Assembly (NCBI RefSeq): GCF_037042905.1
Contig: NC_087253.1
Location: 20,606,001 to 20,670,000 of the forward strand
Length of the DNA: 64,000 bases
Direction: 5' to 3'
Source of the DNA: Lytechinus pictus
Lineage: Eukaryota; Echinodermata; Echinoidea; Temnopleuroida; Toxopneustidae
The notes below the pieces were generated by a model. The model did no database searches. It saw nothing but the letters and a program-made list of their open reading frames with translations, and was not told the origin of the DNA. The translations under genes were made by a program, and so were the position numbers. Within the stretch, counting starts at the first letter, position 1, and every line of letters starts with the position of its first letter. Shown piece after piece: positions 34,401-42,972 of this stretch.

Positions 34401-37400
34401 ATATACCCTTTCAAAGAAACAAACAAAAATCAACTTTGAGCTGCCGATCGGGGAAAATATGGATGAAATTTTGTTTGCCCCCCCCCCTTTTGGCGAAAGT
34501 TTTATCCGCCGGGGAGGGGGGCAGAGGGCACTTGTACCCCAAAAAGAAAAAAAAACAAGGAAATGCTATTTTTCCAAAATGGGAAATTCCCTTTTTTCAA
34601 AAAAAATGTGCAGTTTTTCGAAATAAAATACTCTTTTTAAAGTATACATTTTTTATTAGTTTTCAGGCTGGAATATTACAAATTTTCAGCTCGCGCTTCG
34701 CATTCTCAATTATTCGATTGGTGAAATATGTATTCTAAAGTGGTCACTAAATGCTTTCTTTAACAGGTTCCTTTTCTGGTCAGTATATTTAAGCTCGCGT
34801 TTTGCGCTCGTGTTAATTCTTTAGTTAGATGCACATCTTTTAATGACAGCAGAAACGTGCTCGGGTTTTTTTTTCATTTCTTATTGAAATGCCCTTAAGT
34901 TTTAGTTTGTGATTCACGCTCGCAATACCTCGCAATAATGCCATTTTAAGAATAATTGACCCCCCAAAAAACGAGTTTTACAACTTTTTTCCAAGCCGCT
35001 CGATCATTATACTCTCTCGCGAAAAATAAAGCCTAAATATACATCTTTCCATAATCAGAAGTCACTTTAAAAAGGCTTTTCTCTACTTCATTACTATATA
35101 AAACACACAATGACTTCACGCAGATGATAATCTCAAGGTGAAAATATCACCAAAGTGTACGTTTTGACGTATGAGTTTCATTTTCGGCTCTGCCACTCAA
35201 ACGAAAATTGGTTCGGCCGCCCTTGCCTTCCCATCCTCATAACAATTGAACAGAAACGGTGTCCCCCCCCCCCCCCCCCACTTGCCTCTGCCTCTGCTTT
35301 CCCGGTTTTCATTTTTCGGATTAACATACCTTATTTTGTTTTCGGATTAACGAACCTTCGGAACAACGAACCTTATTTCGTTTTCGGATTCACGAACCTT
35401 CGGAGCAACGAACCCTATTTCGCTTTCAGATTAACGAACTTTCGGAACAACGAACCCTATATCGTTTTCGGAATAACGAACCTTCGGAACAACGAACCTT
35501 ATTTCGTTTTCAGAATATCGAAACTTCGGAATAACGAACCGTCGGAATAAAGCCACAAATGTTCGGATTAACGAACCCTTTTTCGTTTTCGGATTAACGA
35601 ACATCGAGGTATAGGTAATTTACGTGTTTCGGAATCACGAACCTTCAGAATAAAGAACCTTCGGAATTACGAAGTGTAACAAAAAAAACTCATATTTGTT
35701 ATCATATTGATGGAAAGTAGTAATTTATAAAATAGTAGTGTTTGAAATGACCATCATGACAATCTTTCTTATGTGTTTTTTCCACCATTTAACAATTCTA
35801 TTTGTTTCATGGGGGTCGAGGTCCATCTGTACATCATATTTCACTTGTTTTTGCATCCCTCCCCCTGTTTTTACGCTTGTAATTTTATCTTGTTTTTTTA
35901 AAAGACTCCTTCAAATTATCCAAGAACTCACTTAATTAATCCAAGAACTCACTAACTGAAAATAACCTCTAACTTCTGGAGGCTTCCTCGGCGAAGAAAG
36001 AAAAGTTATAGACACTGGTAGCTGTTTCACCGTGATTGTGCACCATGTGAATACATGTATGGACACTTTTTTGTATGGACAATTGTTGTTGTATGGACAA
36101 TTTTTTTTCATAAAAGGTGACTTTGGGAGCTCCATTTCAAGACCAACACATGTCGTGCTGTACCGTGAAAGCTCTACACCCTTTGAAAGTTACCTGTTTT
36201 GGGTAGCTAGACCCCGTAACGAACGAATGTTTTATCTTATCTCGTAAATGATTTAGAATATTTCTAAAACGTTTGATAATTTTTTTTTCTTCTTGGCGTA
36301 GTTTGAGTGCTGTGGAGCCGATGGATATGAAGACTGGGCCGATAGCACCTGGGTAAACGATACCAATCCAACGATCACGATCGATGGCACCTCCTACGCA
36401 CAGACGTATCCTGCAACATGCTGCGTGGTAAGACTGATCACTACACAGCACAAACTGTGGTGTTAACCGGTGTACATAGAGGACCACATCAGTTTTTTTA
36501 CACCGGTGTTAAATTGGTGTTGTTAGTTTTACACCTATAGGTGTTATTACAACACCTATGGTTGTTACATTTACACTCTTTGGTGTTATGTTCAATCTCT
36601 AGGGTGCTATTTTAACACCTCAGGGTGTGGTCCTCTAACACCAATTGGTGTCAGTTTTAACACCATAGTTTTTACAGTGTATAATTATACAGAAGGGCGA
36701 GGGCAGAATATTCAGGGGCGTATATTTAGGGGCGGGCCCAAGATTTACCAGAAAAAGGATGGGACAAAAAATTTCTGACGAGCAAAAAAAAATAAAGAAA
36801 AAGGAAAACGGGTCAAAATTCACCACCATCTGCATTCCCTCATAGAAAATCTGACTAGCAAGCAAAATTAGTTCAGAAGGAGGAGCATTATGTTCCCCTG
36901 TCTACTACCACCCACCCCCCCCCCCTCCCCCCCCCCCCCCCCCCGTTTCCGGTCTGATTCGCGCCAGGATTTCCTGCACAGAACTGCATAATAACTTGTA
37001 ATACAGATCAAACTTGACCGACTAATACTTAATTTGAGTAAATTAAGGAGAAAAAATAAGCATACAAAGAAATGTCCATCATCGTCGGAAGTGAAATAAG
37101 GAAATGATAGTGAATTAGACTTCGCTTATAGTTTTATAGAAGAAAATATATGCACAACAAAGTTCTATGCCACCTCTTCCCTCGTATTATAAAAGGGAAT
37201 ATGTTCCACTTTCCATGATGTTTTGAATTAAGAATTTCCCCGTGGCTTCAAGGTCCTAGGCTAGGGGTGCACTGGGTGCACCCTCCCGCTGAGGCAGGGG
37301 AGTTCCGACACTGGCAAGCAAAACGAAATTTGTGCCCCTTTTTTCTGCTTTCAACAGTTCCTTTTCCAAACTTTTTAGTTCCACCCCCCCCCCCCCTAGG

Positions 37401-40400
37401 ATGTGCACCTCGACATGCTCAAACCATCCTACGACTTTGGTCTTCCCAATTTAATAAAAAATTACGGGGATTTCTCACATTTGGTGTGGGGTGTGTGCGG
37501 TTGCCATGACGATTATCCGCCTTTTTCAGGACGGGCGCTCGTAAAAATAATGCGGATAATTTTCGGAGTTTGTGAACGCATTTTTTATTGAATTTTCCGC
37601 ATTACTCTTAGGCGGCTAATTGGAGGATAGGTTTATGAAAGGGGTATAAGTTGTTGATATTTTTCTTCCAGTCTGAGGACAAGTTCACAAGTATTTCCGG
37701 TGGATATTGGCCGACACCAGTAAACATTTCTTCGTGTATGGGCATCCAAGGACCACTCTCAAACGACACTCTCAATACACGGGTAAGGGCGTTACCCCTT
37801 CTGCATCCATCCTGAATCCTTAAAGGGGAAAAGACGGGTCAATATATGGTTTGACCGGGAACAAACTGCAACAAAAGGTTTTTCAGCTGTTCCTGGCAGT
37901 ATTTGGCCTCAGGAATAACATACTAAAAGACTACCCAAATCTGCATCCTTAAAAGTAGATATTTTTAAGATAGCGTCCAAGATGGCCGCCATTCACTGAA
38001 AATGGATCTAACTCACTCATTTTCCACCCTAGAATCCAATGTCGATTAAAATCCCATGGTCCAGGGGGTAAAAGAATTTGTTGATACAATTTAGAGTAAA
38101 TATCAGTACTCCACGGTACCTGTAAAATCCAATATGGCGCCCAAAATGGTTGCTTTAGGCTAAATATCCACAATTCATCTATCACTTACTTCAGTGGCTT
38201 CAATTTGGTTTCTATTCAATGGTTTTAGGGTGAAGTAGTACAGCGGGACAAATTACAAGGCAGCCAGTGGTTTAGTGAGTCCAAAACTACAAGATGGCTT
38301 CCAAAAATGAGTTCTGTGGCTCTTGATACTTCAAATGGACATATGGAATGGACATAGCTTATTTCATATCCACCTGATATGATTTTGGTGTGTAGACCAT
38401 GGTTTCAACGGTCAAATAATACATCGGGACAAGTTACAAGGACAGTCAGCGGTCCGGTATGTTTCAAAAAATCCAAGATGGCTTCCAAAGATTGGAGTCG
38501 AAAAATGCTATTATCTAAAAATGGACATAGTTCACTAAAAATCCACCAAGAAGATAAGATTTAGGTGTCCACAGTATGTTTTTATGATTTAAGTATACGA
38601 TTGGACTGGTTGCAATGATATGCAGTTGTCCATTTTGCCTAAGAATCCAAGCGGGTTTTCAAAATGGCATCTAAAACGAATCCTATTACTCAGTAATGGT
38701 CAGATTTCATAGAATATCAATCTTTAAGACATAATTTGGTGTCTACACTGTGGTATGAATGGTCATGTAATAAGGATGGTTATTTTTTCCATTTTATCCA
38801 GAATTCAAAGGTAGATTCTGATTTTTTATCAAAATGGGTGCTTTTACTAACACATGTAATAATATGATAACGTATCCCCATGCATTTAACTGTAGGCACC
38901 AAAATGAACTGTGGCCAGTTTTAAGTAACACCAATCAATTTAGATCCCATTTTGGGAAGCCATCTTGGATTTCGTAGCATACCAGACCACTCACTGTTCT
39001 TGTAACTTGCCCTAGTTCATTACTTGACCCTTTAAACCATGGTTTAGACACCAAACTCATATTCCCAAGATAGATATTGAACGAACTATGTCCATTTATA
39101 AGTAACACCAGACAAGTTAGTTTCTCCATTTTTTGGAAGCCATCTTAAATGTAATTTTGGACATACTAGACCACTGACTGTCATTGTAACTTCTCCTAAT
39201 GTAAAATTTAACCCTGGAAACCACAGTTTAGACACCAAAGTCATATCTCATAGGCAGCGGCGTACCTAGGATTTTCCACAGGGGGGGGGGGGGCAAATTC
39301 GTCCGCCCAAAAAATTGACAAGCAAAAAAAAAGGTCTTCAACCAGAAAAAAAATTACAAGCAAGAAAAAAAATTAATGATAATAAAAAAAAAGGTCCTCA
39401 ACAGGATATAAAGGATATTTCACAGCAGAAAACAAATTGACAAGCAAAAAAAACAGCCATTTTAAACTCAATTTTTAGAAGCTTGTCCCTATGCATTTTG
39501 ACCATTGAAACCATAGTCTAGACACCAAAATCATATCTCCCCGGCGGATATAAAGTGTTCATTTTATGTATCAACAGCCATTTTATACTCCATTTTTAGG
39601 CATCTTGGATTTTTTGACCCACCAGACAACTGACTGTCCTTGTAACTTGTTACAATATACTAATTCACCCTTAAAATCATTGAATTGTGATTTTTAGCAT
39701 CCGGCAGCCATTTTGGGAACCATCTTGGATTTTCAGTTACCCTGGAGCGGGTATATTCATTCTAGCCTGTATCAGCTTGTGGATTTCGGAGTGGATAATG
39801 AGTTGTATCCATTGTCAGTAAATGGCGGCCATCTTGGACGCTATCTTGAAAATAAACACTTTCCCGGATGCGGATTTGGGTAGATTTTAGTATCTTATTC
39901 CTGACGCCAAATAGTGCCAAAAACCATTGAAAACTATTTGTTGCAATTTGTTCAGGGTAAGGGAATTTTAGGTCGTATATTGACCATTCTAGAAGTTCAC
40001 CCTGACGAAAGGTTTTAGAATTAGAATTAGAGAGTTACTAGAATTTGAAGTTTTTTTTTATTTGTGACGTCATACACGAGCAGCTGCCCCCATGTCATGG
40101 AATATAGAATGCATATAGATTGTATTTTTAGGGTGTCTGATGACTTTTTTCTTCTTTTAAGGAGCGAGTATGAAATGGATTTTCTACTGATATACCGGTT
40201 TTAGAATAAAAGCTGATAACACGATTCTGAGAAAATGCGCATACACTCGTAATTCCGAAGCTTCGTTATGCTGAAGGTTCGGATATTCCGAAGGTTCGTA
40301 TTTCCGAAGGTTCGTAAGTCTGAAAACGAAATGAGGTTCGTAATTCCGAAGCTTCGTTAGTCCGAAAACGAAATAAGGTTTGTTGTTCCGAACGTTCGTT

Positions 40401-42972
40401 AATCCGAAAACGAAATGAGGTTCGTAATTCCGAAGGTTCGTTAGTCCGAAATTGTAATAATTAACGAACCTTGATTCGTTTTCGGAATAACGAACATTCG
40501 GAACAACGAACCTCATTTCGTTTTCGGATTAACGAACCTTCGGAACAACAAACCTTATTTCGTTTTCGGACTAACGATCCTTCGGAGCATCGAACCTTAT
40601 TTCGTTTTCGGATTATCGAACCTTCGGAATAACGCCACAAATGTTTGGATTAACGAACATCGAGGTATAGGCAATTTACGTGTTTCGGAATTACGAACCT
40701 TCGGAATTACGAAGTGTAACCGAGAAAATGATATATCCTTCATTTTTTACCATTCAATATGTAGGAAAGAAGCTCGCATATGACGTCACAAACTAAGTAA
40801 TTAAAACTCACATAACTTTTGTATTCTTTGACGGATTTTCCGCAAACCTTCGCCGATATATTTGCCATTCTGTCTAATAACTAGTTGGTCCACCAGCCAT
40901 TTAGTCTATTTGCCATTTGATCTAATAAAACTAAAGTGTTAATTGTGCAAAATGAAAAGAAAATGGGTGTAAGACCAGCTGGTTATTAGACGAGATGGTA
41001 ATAGACGAACTGGCGATTAGACGAAGTGATGATTGGACCAAATGTTTATTGGAACAAATGGTTGTTAGACAAATATTGATGGACGGAATGGCATAAGATT
41101 AAATGAAGGTAGACCATGTTGTGAGTGGACGAGTTGGCAGTGGACGAATTGGCAATTTACCCATTGTTTAAGCCGTACGCTTCTTTATTTAGTAGCACGG
41201 TTTTATTATTACAAAATACACAATAATTGCCACTTTGGTCTGTAATTCCCTCTTTCGTGATCTATACAAATAATATGATTTTAATCATCTTATTTGTCGT
41301 AAGCTGTTAGTATTCAACATCTCGACGAAATTGCAGGATAAGATTATTGAATATAGTGATAACTAATTTCAAATTTATGGTGTCATTTCATTAAACAAAT
41401 ATTTGTGTCTGTAGACCAGAAGGAAAACTATTCTAATCACGTGAAATGTCAAAGATACTAGATGACGCCTATGCGTTATAAGTAACATTATCGAAAGTGA
41501 TCAGAGAGTTTATCAAGACTCAAAAAAAAAAATCCATAGTATCCCCTTTGAATAAAGTAATAAAAATTTAAAATGTTTTTAATCAGTAATATTTTATCAA
41601 TAGTCCACATGCCAAACCGCTAAACCTAAAGTAAGACCACTGTGATAATTCTTGAGTCGAATTATTTTTAATTTTGATTTTCTTAATCATTTGTTATCGC
41701 AGGGCTGTTACAATGTTTACTACGATTTCGTTACCAGGCAAATGACTTTAGTCGGTCAAGTAGGTCTGGGACTTCTTCTCCTTGAGGTAAGCTAGTTAAT
41801 AAGAAAATAATTATGATTGAAATTGCATAAAATATGTACACTTCGAAATATCAAATCACTCTTTTATAGGTGAAGGTTTACATGCTCTCAAATTATAATG
41901 GCCGTAGCGGTTTGAGAAGCGATATCAAAATGGAGGAAAAATTGGGTTTGCGCGTAAGAAAGAAAAGGGTAAAATATTTAGATAAATTGCACATGACATT
42001 TTGGAGGCAATAAATTGATGACATAGATAGTCGTCACAATTTTAGTTCAAAACCTAGCCAGAAATATTTCATTACAAGGTGTCTAATTTCCACTTCGTAT
42101 AGGCTGAGGCTACTAGGGTTTCACATTTTAAGCTTTGATAATTGTTTGTTTTATTTTATTTCTGCGTTCACAATACATTATCAAAATTATTTGCATTGTT
42201 TGCAATATATAAAAGAATCCATATTGTTTACAACATAAACATAATACATAATTAGAAAAAATGGTTTGGGCATATACTTCACATTACACAAATAGAAAAA
42301 AAATGGTTTGGGCATATACCTCACATTAGGATGATAATAAAAAGCAGCATAAACAAATAAACGCAGGAGACCGCCATCGTAAGCGGTTAAGCTTGGAGTT
42401 GATGATTATGAGTAAGAAATATAGTCAATACATGGATAAATGAATAAATACATAAATACCTGAATGAATCATTACATAAATAGATGAATGGATGAATGAA
42501 TAAGTGAGTGAGTGGGTTAGTGAGTGAGTGAGTTGGAGTGAGTGAGCAGGTGAGTGGGTGAGTGAGTGAGTGGGTATGTGAGTGAGTGAGTGATTGAGTG
42601 AGTGAGTGAGTGGGTGAGTGAGTGGTGAGTTGGTGAGTGAGTGAGTGAGTGAGTGAGTGGGTGAGTGGGTAAGTGAGTGAGCGAGTGAGTGGGTGGGTAA
42701 GTGTGTGGGTGAGTGAGTGAGTGAGGGAGTGAGTGGGTGGGTGGGTGAGTGAGTGAGTGAGTGAGTGAGTGTGGGAGTGACTGAGTGAGGCCAGTGAGCC
42801 AGCGAGCCAGTCAATCAATTAATCAATCCATCCATCAAATCAATCTCCTTTTTTTTTTTCTTTTCAGCTCATACCAATGGCATTCGCTATTATCCTTTGC
42901 CGCGCTCTCTCAGATCCTTACCACGCTCGCCATTCCTACACTTCCTTTAGACTTCGCTCCAGACAAAAATAA
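21828..42972 (+). CDS. Tetraspanin B, tandem paralogue, seven coding exons recognised, 257 aa
   Basis: Exons are 21828-21902, 22341-22538, 24862-24936, 36302-36427, 37672-37782, 41703-41786 and 42868-42972, all phase 0 with intact AG/GT borders. They match exons 1-3 and 5-8 of gene A. No counterpart of A exon 4 (35 codons at the start of the large loop) was found between 24937 and 36301. Joining exon 3 to exon 5 keeps the frame but shortens the loop to about 95 residues. The CCG motif, PATCC and later loop cysteines are kept. The N-terminal cysteines and the GCCG motif after TM2 (here GYFG) are lost. The last exon runs past the old stop. There are no internal stops, so it may be expressed, but loss of an exon could also mean a decaying gene. 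Introns are swollen by transposons. Confidence 0.82.
22036..22140. repeat. (GGTC)n/(GGTT)n tetranucleotide array
   Basis: A short GGTT run is followed by about 65 bp of GGTC and then GGAT units. It occupies the same intron position as the TTGG array of gene A. Confidence 0.95.
22550..23084. mobile_element. 535-bp element with C5G8-type termini in intron 2 of tetraspanin B
   Basis: The insertion is bounded by a 7-bp direct repeat GTCGTGT (22543-22549 and 23085-23091). The gene A intron has no such insertion. The termini are CCCCCGGGGGG-like at both ends. Inside, the word GGGTCCTTGGAACGGG recurs about three times. It begins only 11 nt after the exon 2 splice donor. Confidence 0.7.
23160..23767. 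mobile_element. TTAA-flanked long-TIR MITE, family 2 copy 2
   Basis: The ends TTTAAAGGACAAGTCC and GGACTTGACCTTAA and the interior follow the copy at 12131-12732. It lies in intron 2 of tetraspanin B and is absent from A intron 2. Confidence 0.85.
24517..24705 (-). mobile_element. tRNA-derived SINE, minus strand
   Basis: On the minus strand there is an A box TAGCCCAGTCGG, a B box GGTTCGATTTC, and a body containing CTTAAGCCGTCGGTCCTCTG. It ends in a run of A (T at 24517-24526 on the plus strand). A second copy of the body lies at 52689-52785. Confidence 0.75.
25150..28876 (-). pseudogene. LINE ORF2 (endonuclease-reverse transcriptase), broken by about four frameshifts
   Basis: The frame opens at 28876 with MSVCHLISLNVRGLRN. 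The endonuclease motifs are LNVRGL, LQET and GGDWNC, then, after a frameshift near 28400, SRLDYW and ADHNAI. A second break lies near 28010. The reverse transcriptase shows NWRPITLLN, VDFSKAFDVI, RGIRQGCPLS and QYADD; a third break near 27085 separates the first two from the last two. A fourth lies near 26690, before VKYLGYFIS. The last frame (508 aa, 25150-26676) ends with the CPHCHVKEDLIHAFIEC zinc motif. All catalytic motifs can be seen, but not in one reading frame, so the copy should be unable to move itself. Confidence 0.88.
28988..30085 (-). CDS. LINE ORF1, zinc-knuckle RNA-binding protein, 365 aa
   Basis: This uninterrupted frame starts about 100 bp inside the element. Residues about 75-150 look RRM-like (TRVLIKDLPLSVHDD). 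Two CX2CX4HX4C knuckles follow at about 166-179 (CSNCLERGHHRSKC) and 185-198 (CRFCHKPGHYQRDC). The rest is a low-complexity Ser/Asp/Arg-rich tail. In this class of elements ORF1 coats the transcript in the RNP. It ends about 110 nt before the ORF2 start. Confidence 0.85.
   Translation of the reverse strand: MSKDNAVTSQEMYKALTKTFSFTKLRGIQKIGGLWRLYLSDQKSRIDLISKGLDLRNSCVTVFELNPYLPASQGNLTRVLIKDLPLSVHDDVILNEFQARKLKIVGKIILQRLRVDGKLTECLTGDRVLYIENPSQSLPRFVNFGAFKARVFHPNRVTDDNTTTVCSNCLERGHHRSKCKNEVICRFCHKPGHYQRDCTTTDPDPSPASRDDTAQPGIQDASSPSTKRNQPPNVAQQSMITTFLQKERKAVSKVTENVVPTFESQSSNDDSSNDGDDESEPSRPTRIRDRASSDTTSQSKITRFVSATRNPQQDLSATIRRFYKTKLLEFLTAIHQCKVNITLMVMLILVSLMSQLSHQSLFDLV
30198..31268 (+). other. 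Intron 3/4 region of tetraspanin B, expected place of the missing exon
   Basis: No sequence resembling gene A exon 4 (6814-6918) was found here. It is AT-rich with no recognisable gene. A frame at about 30291-30495 stays open after a TTACAG acceptor-like site, but it has no donor of the right phase and no similarity. Confidence 0.5.
31269..31457. repeat. 30-bp perfect hairpin bracketed by (TA)n tracts
   Basis: The arms 31301-31330 and 31348-31377 are exact complements (ATGAGGCAAAGTGGTAATGC and onward) with a 17-nt loop. TA runs lie on both sides (31269-31302 and 31421-31457). It is likely a TA-targeting MITE or a folded small element. A degraded arm occurs at 911-930. Confidence 0.9.
31575..31646 (+). 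tRNA. tRNA-like gene with UCA anticodon (UGA-reading), Glu/Asp-like body
   Basis: A full cloverleaf can be drawn. The acceptor is GTCTCTG with CAGAGAC (7 of 7). The D stem is GTCT/AGGC, the anticodon stem CCGGC/GCTGG (one G-U), with loop GTTCAAA and T stem CCGGG/CCCGG around TTCGATT. The discriminator base is A. Both Pol III boxes are present (TGGTCTAGTGG, GGTTCGATTCC) and six T follow one base after the A, a good terminator. The anticodon, TCA, would read UGA, but the body is not tRNA-Sec-like. It could be a suppressor-like tRNA, a mutated tRNA-Glu-like gene or the head of a SINE. No SINE body was recognised. Confidence 0.5.
31735..32000. repeat. About 95-bp tandem repeat, roughly 2.5 copies
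   Basis: Units start at 31741, 31835 and 31930 with ATTACGTTAT. Each holds an inverted pair GAGTCGGTTTCG / CGAAACCGAC. Gene A has only one related unit near 7975-8050. Confidence 0.85.
32262..35688. mobile_element. Foldback element with inverted 42-bp arrays at its ends (about 3.4 kb)
   Basis: The left end (32262-32570) is a tandem array with a 42-bp period, GGTTCGTAATTCCGAAGG plus TTCGTTAATCCGAAAACG. The right end (35310-35688) is the same array in inverse orientation and ends CTTCGGAATTACGAAGTG. The gene A intron lacks it; its flanks meet at about 8310. The roughly 2.7 kb interior has no long open frame. It contains its own inverted repeats (for example 33478-33550 with 33925-33995). Confidence 0.75.
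35155..35550 (+). repeat. Open frame made of 14-aa repeats from the 42-bp array
   Basis: Because 42 is a multiple of 3, the array reads as repeated FGLTNLRNNEPYFV-like peptides. The same peptide comes from the minus strand at 40184-40516, and the left array reads VRNSEGSLIRKRN repeats on its plus strand. I see no start context or family that would make this a gene. Confidence 0.6.
36445..36682 (+). mobile_element. GGTGTTA-word MITE, copy 3
   Basis: It is inserted 17 nt after the exon 5 donor of tetraspanin B. Gene A has the uninterrupted sequence GATCACTACAATTATACAG at the same site. The ends are CACAGCACAAACTGTGG and TTTTTACAGTG. Confidence 0.8.
37837..39986. mobile_element. 2.15-kb foldback element, near-palindromic along its whole length
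   Basis: The left end GGTCAATATATGG with GGGAACAAACTGCAAC is matched in inverse by the right end near 39940-39986. Each arm is a series of degenerate units of about 180 bp marked by CAAGATGGCTTCCAAA, GTGT(A/C)GACCATGG and GGGACAAGTTACAAGG. The axis is near 38.85 kb. A G-tract MITE is nested at about 39255-39480. It sits in intron 6 of tetraspanin B and is absent from A. Confidence 0.8.
39255..39480. mobile_element. hAT-like MITE nested in the foldback element
   Basis: The left terminus CAGCGGCGTACCTAGG is followed by a 12-bp G run and repeated CAAGCAAAAAAAA words. The right end is not certain. Confidence 0.5.
40235..40719. mobile_element. Compact foldback copy of the 42-bp-array element
   Basis: A left array of GGTTCG.CCGAA units meets an inverse array head to head near 40450. 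The flanks carry a 9-bp direct repeat GAGAAAATG (40226-40234 and 40722-40730). The ends are CACTCGTAATTCCGAAG and CTTCGGAATTACGAAGTG. It is inserted in intron 6 of tetraspanin B and is missing from A. Confidence 0.75.
40860..41165. repeat. TTAGACGAATTGGC-word array with inverted halves
   Basis: The first part reads CCAGCCATTTAGTCTATTTG-like words. After about 40970 the complement follows in many degenerate copies (TTAGACGAAGTGATG, TGGACGAATTGGCA). A short relative lies at 49180-49260. Confidence 0.65.
42480..42790. repeat. (GAGT)n tetranucleotide array
   Basis: About 300 bp of GAGT/GGGT units lie shortly before the last-exon acceptor of tetraspanin B. The Ser-Leu-Thr-His frames on the minus strand are artefacts. 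Confidence 0.95.
42868..42972 (+). CDS. Tetraspanin B last exon with a new C-terminal tail
   Basis: The exon starts [12 protein letters not shown] as in gene A. It then lacks the stretch that encodes GISKGEDVV and the stop. The frame continues through sequence that is 3' UTR in gene A (ACTTCCTTTAG and CTTCGCTCCAGACAAA are shared) to a TAA at 42970-42972. The resulting tail of about 22 residues after Cys-Arg is basic and begins ALSDPYHARH. An AATAAA overlaps the stop at 42971-42976. Confidence 0.8.
   Translation, partial: LIPMAFAIILCRALSDPYHARHSYTSFRLRSRQK

Noticed and set aside
35155-35550. Repeat protein with 14-residue units
   Set aside because: The reading frame follows from the 42-bp period and appears on both strands and in three arrays; no gene structure.
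42387-42818. Ser-Leu-Thr-His repeat protein
   Set aside because: Artefact of the GAGT array.
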